64,000 bases of DNA from BM714 sp964484935 (lineage in GTDB: Bacteria > Bacillota > Clostridia > Peptostreptococcales > BM714), in NCBI GenBank assembly GCA_964484935.1, contig CAZAFW010000002.1:62001-126000 (forward strand). Reading direction: 5' to 3'. Numbering within the stretch: the stretch's first letter is position 1; each line of letters starts with the position of its first letter. Of this stretch, positions 36,152 to 44,212 are shown piece after piece. Both the position numbers and the translations under genes were made by a program. The notes under the pieces were generated by a model, which ran no database searches, was not told where the DNA came from, and worked only from the letters and a program-made list of their open reading frames with translations.

Positions 36152-36234
36152 CACTGACTTTCGGTATTTTTAAATTATTTTCTGAAATATTAAGTCGGTT
36201 TTAAATTGAATAAGTGTATCTGTCTATGCTTGCA

Positions 36235-36969
36235 CTACTTTGAAATATCTCTTGTGAGCATTACTTTCAGCAAAAACTTTGGAATCACAAGCATTCTATT
36301 GAAGCGCCAAGGTTCCTTGGCCAACCTGTAAAGCCATTCAAGGCCCATGTCGACCATCGCCTTCGGGGCTCTTTTAGCCGCTCCTGACATCACATCCAAA
36401 GAACCCCCGACCCCCATTGCAACTTTTGCGTTGAGCTGGTGCTTGTGCTCATGTATCCATTTTTCCTGTTTGGGAGCACCCAATGCCACAAAAAGAACAT
36501 CCGGCTTCAATTCGTTGATCCTCTTTATTATTTCCTTTTCCTGTTCTTCGTTGAAATAGCCGTGATGACTGTCCTTGACAGATATGCACGGGTAATTGTT
36601 TTGAATCTCTGAAATTGAAGCGGCAAGAATTTCAGGTTTTGCCCCCAGTATATATATGGATTTCTTTGTGTAATTCAAATACTTTAGAATTTGCTCCATC
36701 ATGTCAATTCCTGCAACCTTACCCTTGATTCCCATCCTATGAATGCGGGATGCGAGCACTATGCCGAATCCGTCAGGCACATTCAGCTGTGAATTGAGCA
36801 ATGCATCCTTTAATTTTTCATCTGTTTCAGACAACATGATTATTTCAGTGTTCGGTGTATATATGCTGGACATTCTATCCTTCTTCAACAATTCCTTGAA
36901 TCTGTCCATTGCCTCTTCCATATTCAAATTGTCAATCGGTATCCCGAAAATTTCGATGCTATTTCTCAT
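36235..36969 (-). CDS. WecG/TagA/CpsF-family glycosyltransferase
   Basis: GT26-family enzyme that transfers an N-acetylmannosamine-type sugar to a lipid-linked acceptor in cell-wall glycopolymer synthesis (TagA in wall teichoic acid). Family segments are TPNTEIIM, NVPDGFGIVLASR, YILGAKPEI, VALGAPKQEKWI and GVGGSLDVMSGAAKRAP. The length is 244 residues from the ATG at 36969, chosen because AGGGAAGC lies just upstream. It probably forms a unit with the secreted protein gene upstream. The acceptor polymer is unknown. Confidence 0.9.
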   Translation of the reverse strand: MRNSIEIFGIPIDNLNMEEAMDRFKELLKKDRMSSIYTPNTEIIMLSETDEKLKDALLNSQLNVPDGFGIVLASRIHRMGIKGKVAGIDMMEQILKYLNYTKKSIYILGAKPEILAASISEIQNNYPCISVKDSHHGYFNEEQEKEIIKRINELKPDVLFVALGAPKQEKWIHEHKHQLNAKVAMGVGGSLDVMSGAAKRAPKAMVDMGLEWLYRLAKEPWRFNRMLVIPKFLLKVMLTRDISK

Positions 36970-37036
36970 TTGCTTCCCTTTCATTCGTGATATTGAAACC
37001 TTGTAACATTTCTTTGATGCCTTTATCAAAAGCATT

Positions 37037-37546
37037 CTAATTAAGAATATATTCTCCTTTTACCATGATCCAGGAATCCTCGGATACATCGGCCCCTCTT
37101 CCGTCATTTCTCGGAACCAGGATCAAATGGTTCATTTGTATCTGATCTCCTGTCTTAAGGTCTTTTCCGTAAGTCAAATCCGCCAAACCGTTGCCTGCGG
37201 TATTGGCTATTGCCTTCATTGAGCCGCTTCTCAGAATGACCTGCGTATTGCCTCCAAAATAGACTCTGCTTCCTGCCTTTATTAAAATGGGCTCGAAGGT
37301 GGCATCATCACCCGAAGTCGCTTCCTGCGAAATGGAATTTTCAGAGCCTGTTTCCATTGTATCCAGCTTTTCCTGAAAATCCGATACAATTTCCGACAGT
37401 CGGTTTTCAACATAGGACAAAGTCACTACCGGGTCATTTTCCGAACCTGGTTCGTATGACATAGCCAATGCGCCCAAAGTCATAGCCGCCAAAATAAGAA
37501 TGGATACAAGCGGAACCGCAAATTTCCTTCTGCCTTTATTAACCAT
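37037..37546 (-). CDS. Secreted or membrane-anchored hypothetical protein
   Basis: About 169 residues from the ATG at 37546, which has GGAGGG upstream. A basic start and one hydrophobic helix (FAVPLVSILILAAMTLGALA) form a signal anchor. A short coiled-coil stretch (YVENRLSEIVSDFQEKLDTM) and a C-terminal beta-rich domain follow (ILIKAGSRVYFGGNTQVILRSG). I do not recognise the family with certainty. It is next to the wall glycosyltransferase gene, which suggests an envelope role. Confidence 0.75.
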   Translation of the reverse strand: MVNKGRRKFAVPLVSILILAAMTLGALAMSYEPGSENDPVVTLSYVENRLSEIVSDFQEKLDTMETGSENSISQEATSGDDATFEPILIKAGSRVYFGGNTQVILRSGSMKAIANTAGNGLADLTYGKDLKTGDQIQMNHLILVPRNDGRGADVSEDSWIMVKGEYILN

Positions 37547-37686
37547 TGAAAGCCCTCCAATTAATTCTTGATTTACAGTCAATCCATTCTATCATAAATT
37601 TATTGACTGTTTGAATATCATCGTATGTCCCCCGTCCGGTTGTCGAAAACGCAAAAACATATAAATAGTTTTGCTCTTAATTCAGA

Positions 37687-37709
37687 AAACCCCCGAATGG
37701 TTCCGGAGG
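37687..37709 (-). terminator. Rho-independent terminator of the mazF unit
   Basis: CCTCCG pairs with CGGGGG around an eight-base loop, followed by TTTT on the minus strand, starting about 30 bases past the mazF stop. Confidence 0.65.
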
Positions 37710-37738
37710 CAATCCATATGTATTGTCAATCTTTCCAC

Positions 37739-38098
37739 TCAATCGTTCAGCCTGTCCCCGATGCCAAGGCTTACTGTGATGCTCTTGTCGACCTTTTCCA
37801 TCATTTCATCGCTGAACATGCCTATTCTTTCCATGATTCTCTTTCTGTCTATTGTCCTTATCTGTTCCAAAAGCACTACCGATTTTTTATTCAAGCCGTA
37901 GGTGCCTGAGGGAATTTCAATGTGGGTTGGTAATTTAGCCTTGTTTATCCTTGATGTTATAGCCGCCACTATAACCGTCGAGCTGTATCTGTTTCCTATG
38001 TCATTTTGAACCACCAATACAGGTCTTACCCCTCCCTGTTCGGAACCCACAACCGGATTCAAATCGGCATAATAAATTTCACCGCGCTTTATGTTCAT
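37739..38098 (-). CDS. ndoA: MazF/EndoA-family endoribonuclease toxin
   Basis: A 119-residue MazF-like mRNA interferase. The family motifs are N-terminal RGEIYYADLNPVVGSEQGGVRPVLVVQND, with the catalytic Arg in GVRP, and VAAITSRI with the Thr; the C-terminus (EQIRTIDRKRI) is typical of Bacillus EndoA (NdoA). EndoA cleaves U-rich mRNA sites. The ATG overlaps the end of the upstream antitoxin-like gene, and alr lies next upstream, the same order as alr-ndoAI-ndoA in B. subtilis. Confidence 0.93.
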   Translation of the reverse strand: MNIKRGEIYYADLNPVVGSEQGGVRPVLVVQNDIGNRYSSTVIVAAITSRINKAKLPTHIEIPSGTYGLNKKSVVLLEQIRTIDRKRIMERIGMFSDEMMEKVDKSITVSLGIGDRLND

Positions 38099-38262
38099 AT
38101 ATCAACATCACTCTCCAAGGCCAAATCCGCCTCATAGTTGAACAATCCCATAACATCGGCTTCAAAACCGTCTTCTGAAATTTTCGAATTTATTTTATTC
38201 ATGTACTTGTATCCTTCAGCTATCGAAAAAAACTGATCATATGTGTTTTTTTTTGGCTGCAT
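38095..38262 (-). CDS. Truncated EndoAI-like antitoxin (no DNA-binding domain)
   Basis: A 55-residue product starting at the ATG at 38262, placed by GAGGAG upstream. Its body (EGYKYMNKINSKISEDGFEADV, acidic C-terminus) resembles the C-terminal toxin-binding part of EndoAI antitoxins (GYxEMxxINLxIS). The ribbon-helix-helix DNA-binding domain that normally occupies the first 45 or so residues is missing, and only about 110 bases separate this start from the alr stop. It overlaps mazF by four bases. It probably neutralises the toxin without autoregulating by DNA binding; this is inference. Confidence 0.68.
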   Translation of the reverse strand: MQPKKNTYDQFFSIAEGYKYMNKINSKISEDGFEADVMGLFNYEADLALESDVDI

Positions 38263-38334
38263 ATTGCCGCTCCTCATAAAAGTATTCCAATTCATTATAT
38301 ATCTTGAAGGACATTTAATCAAACTTCAAATTAA

Positions 38335-38362
38335 GCGGAAAGAGATTTGGGGTCCTTTCCGC
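38335..38362 (-). terminator. Terminator between alr and the antitoxin gene
   Basis: GCGGAAAG and CTTTCCGC enclose a 12-base loop, followed by TTAATTTG on the minus strand. The T-tract is interrupted, so some readthrough into the toxin pair is likely. Confidence 0.6.
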
Positions 38363-38371
38363 CTTTTGCCA

Positions 38372-39541
38372 CTAAAGACTAGCTAAGTAATCCACGGACT
38401 TGACTGTCTTGCCGCCTCTTATATACTCCCTTGGTATCCTTTTGCTTATCATGCAGGTTATTTCGTAATTGATAGTTCCCAATTTTGACGCCACTTCATC
38501 GATCGATATTGTGTTTATACCGTCGCTCCCAAACAAAATAACTTCATCGCCTATTTTGACATCTGTTCCGGTAACGTCAATCAGGCATTGGTCCATGCAT
38601 ATCCTTCCCACAACAGGCACTTTGACTCCCTTGACCAAAACCTCGGCTTTTCCTGAAAGCATCCTTGTATATCCATCCGCATAACCTATTGGAATAGTGG
38701 CGATTTTCCTTTTTTCCGGAGTTACGTATTTCAAACCGTAGCTTACTCCTCTTCCCGCCTCAAGCTCTTTTACATGAGAAACTTCAGCCTTAAGAGACAT
38801 CACCTGCTTAAGGTTAATTCTTTCCTTTATTACCTCGTCGGAAGGGTAAAGCCCATAAAGTATTATTCCTGCCCTAACCATGTCCATGTTCATCTCTGGA
38901 AGATCCATTATTGCGGCACTGTTCGATACATGTTTGACCGGTATTTCAAGACCTCTCTCTTTTAAGGAGTCAACCATGAACTTGTACTTCTCAAATTGGC
39001 TATATGTATACGACTTGTCAACTTCATCGGCAACCGCAAAGTGAGTGAACATGCCTTCAATCTCAATATTAGGCAGTTTGCTTATTTGTATTATTTTATC
39101 TACAGAATCCTCATTTGCCTGAAAACCCAAGCGGCTCATTCCAGAATCGATTTTTATATGCACCTTAAGCTTCTTGCCTGATTTCTTGGCGCAATCCGAA
39201 AAAATCCTAGCTTCGTCAACATTGTACATGGTTTGTATTATGTTGTTTTTTATAACTTCATCAGCTGCATATGTTGGCGTATAGCCTAAAATCAATATAG
39301 GAACTTCTTTAAATACTTTTCTTAACTGCAAGGCTTCCGAAAGTGTAGCCACTGCAAATCGGTCCACTCCCTGTTCGAAAAGCACCTTGCCTATTTCGAC
39401 TGATCCATGTCCATAAGCATCAGCCTTTATTACTCCGGTGACTATCGTTCCCGGCTTTACCAAGTCCTTTATTTTTTTAAAATTCTCTTCAAATGCATCC
39501 AAATCGATTTCAGCCCATGCGGGCCTGGCTCTTTTTACCAT
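38372..39541 (-). CDS. alr: Alanine racemase
   Basis: PLP enzyme producing D-alanine for peptidoglycan. At 389 residues it has the PLP-lysine motif VIKADAYGHG near residue 40, the catalytic Tyr in GRGVSYGLKY, and GRICMDQCLIDVT. The order acpS-nnrDE-alr-mazEF follows the Bacillus-type arrangement, with the missing outer-membrane-lipoprotein-like gene. The product ends close to the terminator before the antitoxin gene. Confidence 0.96.
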   Translation of the reverse strand: MVKRARPAWAEIDLDAFEENFKKIKDLVKPGTIVTGVIKADAYGHGSVEIGKVLFEQGVDRFAVATLSEALQLRKVFKEVPILILGYTPTYAADEVIKNNIIQTMYNVDEARIFSDCAKKSGKKLKVHIKIDSGMSRLGFQANEDSVDKIIQISKLPNIEIEGMFTHFAVADEVDKSYTYSQFEKYKFMVDSLKERGLEIPVKHVSNSAAIMDLPEMNMDMVRAGIILYGLYPSDEVIKERINLKQVMSLKAEVSHVKELEAGRGVSYGLKYVTPEKRKIATIPIGYADGYTRMLSGKAEVLVKGVKVPVVGRICMDQCLIDVTGTDVKIGDEVILFGSDGINTISIDEVASKLGTINYEITCMISKRIPREYIRGGKTVKSVDYLASL

Positions 39542-39566
39542 TTTCCTCCCCCTCTTTTAATTTAAT

Positions 39567-41093
39567 TTAATTGTTGATTTTAGATAAAGCCGCAGACAAC
39601 GAGTCAGCTATGTCCGAAGCCAATACGGCACGTTCATGAATTCTTTCCGCAGCCAAACATCCTGCTTTTTGGTGAATATCTACAGCCTCCAATATTCCTG
39701 CGGAAATTCTCGGCACCTGTGCCAGAACCCCTGCCAAAACCCCTGTAAGAACATCACCGCTTCCAGCTGTAGCCATTGACCTGTGTCCCCGGGCGCAAAT
39801 AAAGACTTCTCCTCGGGGTTCTGCAACTATAGTAACAGGACCCTTAAGGACCGTGAACACTTCATGTTCTTTGGAAAAAGCTTTGGCCGATTCCACAAGA
39901 TTGTCGGTTTTTAAGGCACCTGTCAATTTTTCAAATTCTCCCAAATGCGGAGTGATTACAATCTTGCTTCCAGTCCCCCTTTTATCAATAAGGTTGATTT
40001 CTCCGGATAAAACATTCAATGCGTCAGCATCCAAAACGACAATTTTATTTTCCATTTCGACAGCTTTGAGAATATATTCCCTGAGCAATGGACTTTTTCC
40101 ACAACCCGAACCGGCAACCAAAATATCTGAGCTTTTCATTGCCGAAAGCATGTTTTCGGTCAAATTCCCGTTCTTTACTTCTTTGCTGTCATAGGTCAAG
40201 GCAACCGCCTCGGGAACTTTTCCTACTATCGCACCCCAAACAAGCTCCTCGACCATCATCTTTACCAGTCCGGCCCCGCTCCTCAACGCGCCCATTGCAT
40301 TGAAAAGAGCCGCGCCTGTCATGTCCCTGGATCCAGCTAAAAACAAAACCTTGCCGCTTTGATATTTATGCCCTGCTTTATCCTTTTTCTTTGTCATCAT
40401 GTCAACATCCGAATCTTCGAAAAGCCATGCGTATGTTTCAAAACCCTCGTGGGCCTTTTCCGGAATCCCAATATCCGCAAGTACAAGATTCCCTTTTTTA
40501 ATAAACCCATCCTTTTGAAAATGTCCCATTTTATATGTTCCAAGCGCAACTGTCGATTCAGCCGAAACCGAATCCCCCATAGATTCTCCCGTATCCCCAT
40601 TTATTCCCGATGGGATGTCGACCGAAACTATCGGCCGTCCACTCGAGTTCATGCATTCCACAACAAGCTTGTATGTACCGGTAAGCGGTCTTGAGAATCC
40701 GGTCCCGAAAATGCAATCCACAAGAAGCCTGCCCTTTATCCATTCGGGCTCCAGCGGTTGCGAAGGATTTAAATGCACGAGCGGAACTTGCAAGTTTTTA
40801 AGTATTTCAAAATTGGCCTCGGCTTCCCCTTTCAGGCTGCTCTCGCATGGCAATACCAATGTCAACACATCCCGCCCCATTAGAAAAAGGATTCTGGCTA
40901 TTGCAAATCCATCGCCTCCGTTGTTTCCCGGGCCGCAAATCAATGTGACAGGTTCTCCAGGGTAAACAGTTTCAATATGCTCAACCACTCTGATCCCTGC
41001 GTGTTCCATCAACAAAAGCGGACTTATTCCTATTCTTTCAGCAGTCCATTCTTCAAGCTGTTTGATTTGCTTGTTCAAATACAATGGTTTCAT
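39567..41093 (-). CDS. nnrDE: Bifunctional NAD(P)HX epimerase/dehydratase
   Basis: Repair enzyme for hydrated NAD(P)H. The N-terminal YjeF domain (NnrE epimerase) has ICGPGNNGGDGFAIAR; the C-terminal carbohydrate-kinase-like domain (NnrD dehydratase) has VLDADALNVLSG, ITPHLGEFEKL and ATAGSGDVLTGVLAG. Fusion of both domains in one 508-residue chain is the usual bacterial form. I start at the ATG at 41093, behind AAGGAGA, rather than the frame's first codon, which overlaps acpS. It lies between acpS and alr. Confidence 0.94.
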   Translation of the reverse strand: MKPLYLNKQIKQLEEWTAERIGISPLLLMEHAGIRVVEHIETVYPGEPVTLICGPGNNGGDGFAIARILFLMGRDVLTLVLPCESSLKGEAEANFEILKNLQVPLVHLNPSQPLEPEWIKGRLLVDCIFGTGFSRPLTGTYKLVVECMNSSGRPIVSVDIPSGINGDTGESMGDSVSAESTVALGTYKMGHFQKDGFIKKGNLVLADIGIPEKAHEGFETYAWLFEDSDVDMMTKKKDKAGHKYQSGKVLFLAGSRDMTGAALFNAMGALRSGAGLVKMMVEELVWGAIVGKVPEAVALTYDSKEVKNGNLTENMLSAMKSSDILVAGSGCGKSPLLREYILKAVEMENKIVVLDADALNVLSGEINLIDKRGTGSKIVITPHLGEFEKLTGALKTDNLVESAKAFSKEHEVFTVLKGPVTIVAEPRGEVFICARGHRSMATAGSGDVLTGVLAGVLAQVPRISAGILEAVDIHQKAGCLAAERIHERAVLASDIADSLSAALSKINN

Positions 41094-41103
41094 GAAAGTC
41101 TCC

Positions 41104-41451
41104 TTATCTGAAAGATGCAACAGCGGTTGCATAATTCCTGCAATGGGAAATTGAAATTTCCATTTCCTTTATGCCCTGTTCCTTCGCCAGTTTTTCCGCT
41201 TTTCCATGCAGGCGCACATACGGCTTTCCGCTCTCTTTTTTCAATATCTCTATATCATGCCAGCCTAAACCTTTTATGCCGGTTCCCAGGGCTTTTGAAG
41301 CCGCTTCCTTAGCTGCAAATATTCCGGCTGCGCGATAGCTTTTACCTTCAATTCTTTTCCTTTCTTCAGCAGTGAAAATTCGCAAAAGGAATTTTTCGTT
41401 CATATTGTGGCGAATTCGTTCAATTTCAACAATATCGGTCCCCAATCCCAT
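41104..41451 (-). CDS. acpS: Holo-[acyl-carrier-protein] synthase
   Basis: AcpS transfers 4'-phosphopantetheine from CoA to acyl carrier protein. The 115-residue product has the Mg-binding GLGTDIVEIERI at the N-terminus and FAAKEAASKALGTGI, with the catalytic Asp and Glu. The ATG at 41451 has GGAGGAG upstream; the frame's longer start lacks one. It precedes nnrDE with an 11-base gap, as in many Firmicutes. Confidence 0.95.
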   Translation of the reverse strand: MGLGTDIVEIERIRHNMNEKFLLRIFTAEERKRIEGKSYRAAGIFAAKEAASKALGTGIKGLGWHDIEILKKESGKPYVRLHGKAEKLAKEQGIKEMEISISHCRNYATAVASFR

Positions 41452-41594
41452 TAAAAGACTCCTCCTCCAAACAAGAACTATCCTCAATACACTCTATATT
41501 AATTCTATATATATTTTACAAATCCTTTAATGCCATGCATTTTCATCTACAGGGACTAAAAACATTCAGCATAGGATTGTACTCATTCAAAAAA

Positions 41595-41634
41595 CCTTCA
41601 ACGCGTCAAACAGTCAAATTTGACGCGTTGAAGG
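41595..41634. terminator. Strong bidirectional hairpin after the DUF1576-associated gene
   Basis: Sixteen-base arms (CCTTCAACGCGTCAAA with TTTGACGCGTTGAAGG) and an eight-base loop, with T-tracts on both outer sides. It should end minus-strand transcripts from the gene ending at 41688 and block plus-strand transcription too. Confidence 0.8.
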
Positions 41635-41687
41635 CCTCTTTTTCCAATTATCATCTTTGCCGAAATCGCATCAGCCGTCTTATGCCT

Positions 41688-42035
41688 TCAACGCTGCTTC
41701 TCCCTGTGAAGAACCATATGGATGTGATTGCCTTTTATATCCATTTCAATTTTATCCGTCATCATGCCTACGACCGAAAGCTCTGTATCTATATTGCATT
41801 CACCTGTGAGACTCCAGTAATATTCCTCCATCCCTTCCTGTTTGGGAATTTTCATGCATTTAACCAGTTTTTCAATCTTTTTTTTCTGGTCTCCCTTAAA
41901 ATCGGACTCGAATGTTATTACCGTCTCATCAGGTCCAATATTTATGTTCGTGGAAATATCCTTTGCCCCCATCGAAAAAAAGAACATTGTCATTTCATCA
42001 ATAATTTTGGCTATTCGCTGCTTTTCATTAATCAT
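41688..42035 (-). CDS. Hypothetical protein encoded with DUF1576 gene
   Basis: A 115-residue soluble protein of unknown function. It has an N-terminal helix (EKQRIAKIIDEMTMFFFSMGA) and a beta-rich body with PDETVITFESDFKG. No catalytic motif is evident. Its start (ATGATTAA) overlaps the end of the DUF1576 gene by eight bases, so translation is coupled and the two products probably work together. The overall length and lack of a signal peptide suggest a cytoplasmic partner. Confidence 0.75.
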   Translation of the reverse strand: MINEKQRIAKIIDEMTMFFFSMGAKDISTNINIGPDETVITFESDFKGDQKKKIEKLVKCMKIPKQEGMEEYYWSLTGECNIDTELSVVGMMTDKIEMDIKGNHIHMVLHREKQR

Positions 42036-43308
42036 TTTCTTTTCTCCTTCCGAAAGCTTCAATCAACGGTATCATAACCGCCGCCACAATACCGCCTGCA
42101 AAACCGTTGTTGTAAAGATTCATGCCTCCGTGGAGCACTCCCACGTTGAGCACAACTGAAGAATGGACGAATCCTGTGATTATACCTATAAATGGTCCGA
42201 ACTCGCCCGCAATTGGAGCCAATGTGGTGCCAAAAAGAGCAGCCAATTGGATTGCCGGGTCATTCGCACTCCAGACTTTTGTTACCGATCCAAGCCATAC
42301 TCCAGCAAATATGGGCCAAACATTCTTTGGATGCTTTCCAAATGCCCCGAATCCGACAACTGTGAAAATGCCTCCTATTGTAGGGCCGTTGAAATCACCT
42401 TTTATCATAAGAATATACGCCATAGACATATATCCCAAAAGTCCCATGTTTATAAGTGTCGGCCCGAAACCTTCAAGTGTCACAAAATCTGTAACGGCAC
42501 GGCCCGAGTATTGGAATATATCAATATAGCCCTTGAAACTCCTTCCGTTCAACCACCATCCCAATGCCAACATTGAAAAAAACATTATCCCAAGCCAAAT
42601 TCCTAGAATCAGATTGTTTCCTGTAGACCAAATAACCCTGCTTTCAGGCAGAAAGCCATAGGATTTGAAAATCGAAACCATTACCGTACCTATCACTCCA
42701 GCGGCAAATCCTACATTGTAGAGGTTATACCCCTGGTGGACTCTTAAAAGATAGGACGACAAAGGCGGTAGTATTAAACCCGAAAATATTCCAGCGGCTG
42801 CGCCAAGCAAAAAGCTCTGAATTGCCCCATGTCCGGTTGTAAACATTAGCTGCGTCACCATTGGCGCCATTGCCGTTCCGAGTATGCCGATCAAGACATG
42901 GTTTTTGAAAGGCTCATTTTTAAACTTGCAGTACAGCAGAACCCCCAAAAGTACAAACCACACATTAAAAATATTCTTGCCGAACAGGGCAAATCCTCCT
43001 GCCAAAGAAATTGCAACAACCGCCAATCCGTTTACATCGACACCGAGCATGTAAATCATCAGTGTAAAAGCCAGCGCCAGCAAACCGGCATTGACAAAAG
43101 CCGCGCCCATCCCTCCAACACTTATATAGTCCGTTATAAGCAGGTCCGGTTTCATTATTATGTCCAAAATTCCTTTGAATATTTGCAAAGGACTGTCCAA
43201 TAAAAATCCAAAGATTATCATGTACAAGGCGTAGCCTGAAAGGATCTTGTACTTGAACTTGTTTGAAATTTTGCGTTTTTCTATTATTATTTTGCCATTT
43301 TCCGTCAT
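42028..43308 (-). CDS. DUF1576 family polytopic membrane protein
   Basis: A 426-residue membrane protein with about twelve hydrophobic helices, matching the clostridial DUF1576 family as I recall it. It has an internal duplication: HQGYNLYNVGFAAGVIGT around the middle and HGGMNLYNNGFAGGIVAA near the C-terminus. The repeated NLYNxGFAxG motif in a two-fold layout suggests a transporter or channel. The substrate is unknown. It lies just downstream of thrB and is translationally coupled to the small gene after it. Confidence 0.84.
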   Translation of the reverse strand: MTENGKIIIEKRKISNKFKYKILSGYALYMIIFGFLLDSPLQIFKGILDIIMKPDLLITDYISVGGMGAAFVNAGLLALAFTLMIYMLGVDVNGLAVVAISLAGGFALFGKNIFNVWFVLLGVLLYCKFKNEPFKNHVLIGILGTAMAPMVTQLMFTTGHGAIQSFLLGAAAGIFSGLILPPLSSYLLRVHQGYNLYNVGFAAGVIGTVMVSIFKSYGFLPESRVIWSTGNNLILGIWLGIMFFSMLALGWWLNGRSFKGYIDIFQYSGRAVTDFVTLEGFGPTLINMGLLGYMSMAYILMIKGDFNGPTIGGIFTVVGFGAFGKHPKNVWPIFAGVWLGSVTKVWSANDPAIQLAALFGTTLAPIAGEFGPFIGIITGFVHSSVVLNVGVLHGGMNLYNNGFAGGIVAAVMIPLIEAFGRRKEND

Positions 43309-43327
43309 TGACGCGTACCTTCCCCGT

Positions 43328-44212
43328 CTAAAGTATTTGGACCCCTTCCTTGTCTATTCCTACAGGTTCCAATTTCCATTTGTTCTCCATAGAATCCAAA
43401 AACTCCTTCAACGCTTCAACTTTCCTGCTGTCCCGTTCCGACAAGACGCCCATAAGGGTAGGCCCGGCACCGCTTATAAACAATCCGTCAAATTCCAGTT
43501 CACGCATTTTTTCTTCCATAGAGTCAAATCCATTTATCAGGCGGCTGCGATACGGCTGATGAACCCTGTCACCAAATATATCCCACAAATTCTCAAACTT
43601 CCCGTTTACCAGCAAGGCAACAAGCATTGCCGTCCTTGAAATATTGCAAACAACATCCTCTAAAGTGAATGTTTCAGGAAGCGCTTTTCTCGCTTTTTCG
43701 GTTGACACCTCGAAATCCGGGATTAATGCATAAAGCAAAAGCTTTTCATAATCAAAATTTATTTTTTCATGCCTGACGCTTCCGTCTTTCGAATAAGAAA
43801 CCGTCAAACCTCCTTCGAATGCCGGAACAACATTGTCGGGATGTCCTTCTATTTCAACCGCCAAAGAGATTAATTCGTCTTTTGTGAGAGGCTTGTCCAA
43901 AAGGGCGTTGGCCCCGACAAGCCCTCCAACTATGCAGGCGGCACTGCTTCCCAATCCCCTTGAAACGGGAATTCCTTCTTTTACTGTTATTCTTATTCCC
44001 TTCAAATTTTTACCCGCCTTTTCATAAAGACGCCTGACAGATTTTAAAACAAGATTGTCATCATTTTTATATTTTTCCTGGAAACCGACTATCTCAATCC
44101 CTTTTTCCAATGATTCAAAGCTGAATTCATTATACAGCTTCAGCGCCAATCCCATCGCATCGAAACCCGGCCCTATGTTGGCGCTTGTGGCAGGAACTCT
44201 CACACGTATCAT
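43328..44212 (-). CDS. thrB: Homoserine kinase
   Basis: GHMP kinase that phosphorylates L-homoserine on the way to threonine. The 294-residue protein has the ATP loop GIPVSRGLGSSAACIVGG, the N-terminal VPATSANIGPGFDAMG and the C-terminal FISGAGPTLMG. It starts within the thrC stop (ATGA overlap), so thrC-thrB is a coupled operon. Confidence 0.96.
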   Translation of the reverse strand: MIRVRVPATSANIGPGFDAMGLALKLYNEFSFESLEKGIEIVGFQEKYKNDDNLVLKSVRRLYEKAGKNLKGIRITVKEGIPVSRGLGSSAACIVGGLVGANALLDKPLTKDELISLAVEIEGHPDNVVPAFEGGLTVSYSKDGSVRHEKINFDYEKLLLYALIPDFEVSTEKARKALPETFTLEDVVCNISRTAMLVALLVNGKFENLWDIFGDRVHQPYRSRLINGFDSMEEKMRELEFDGLFISGAGPTLMGVLSERDSRKVEALKEFLDSMENKWKLEPVGIDKEGVQIL

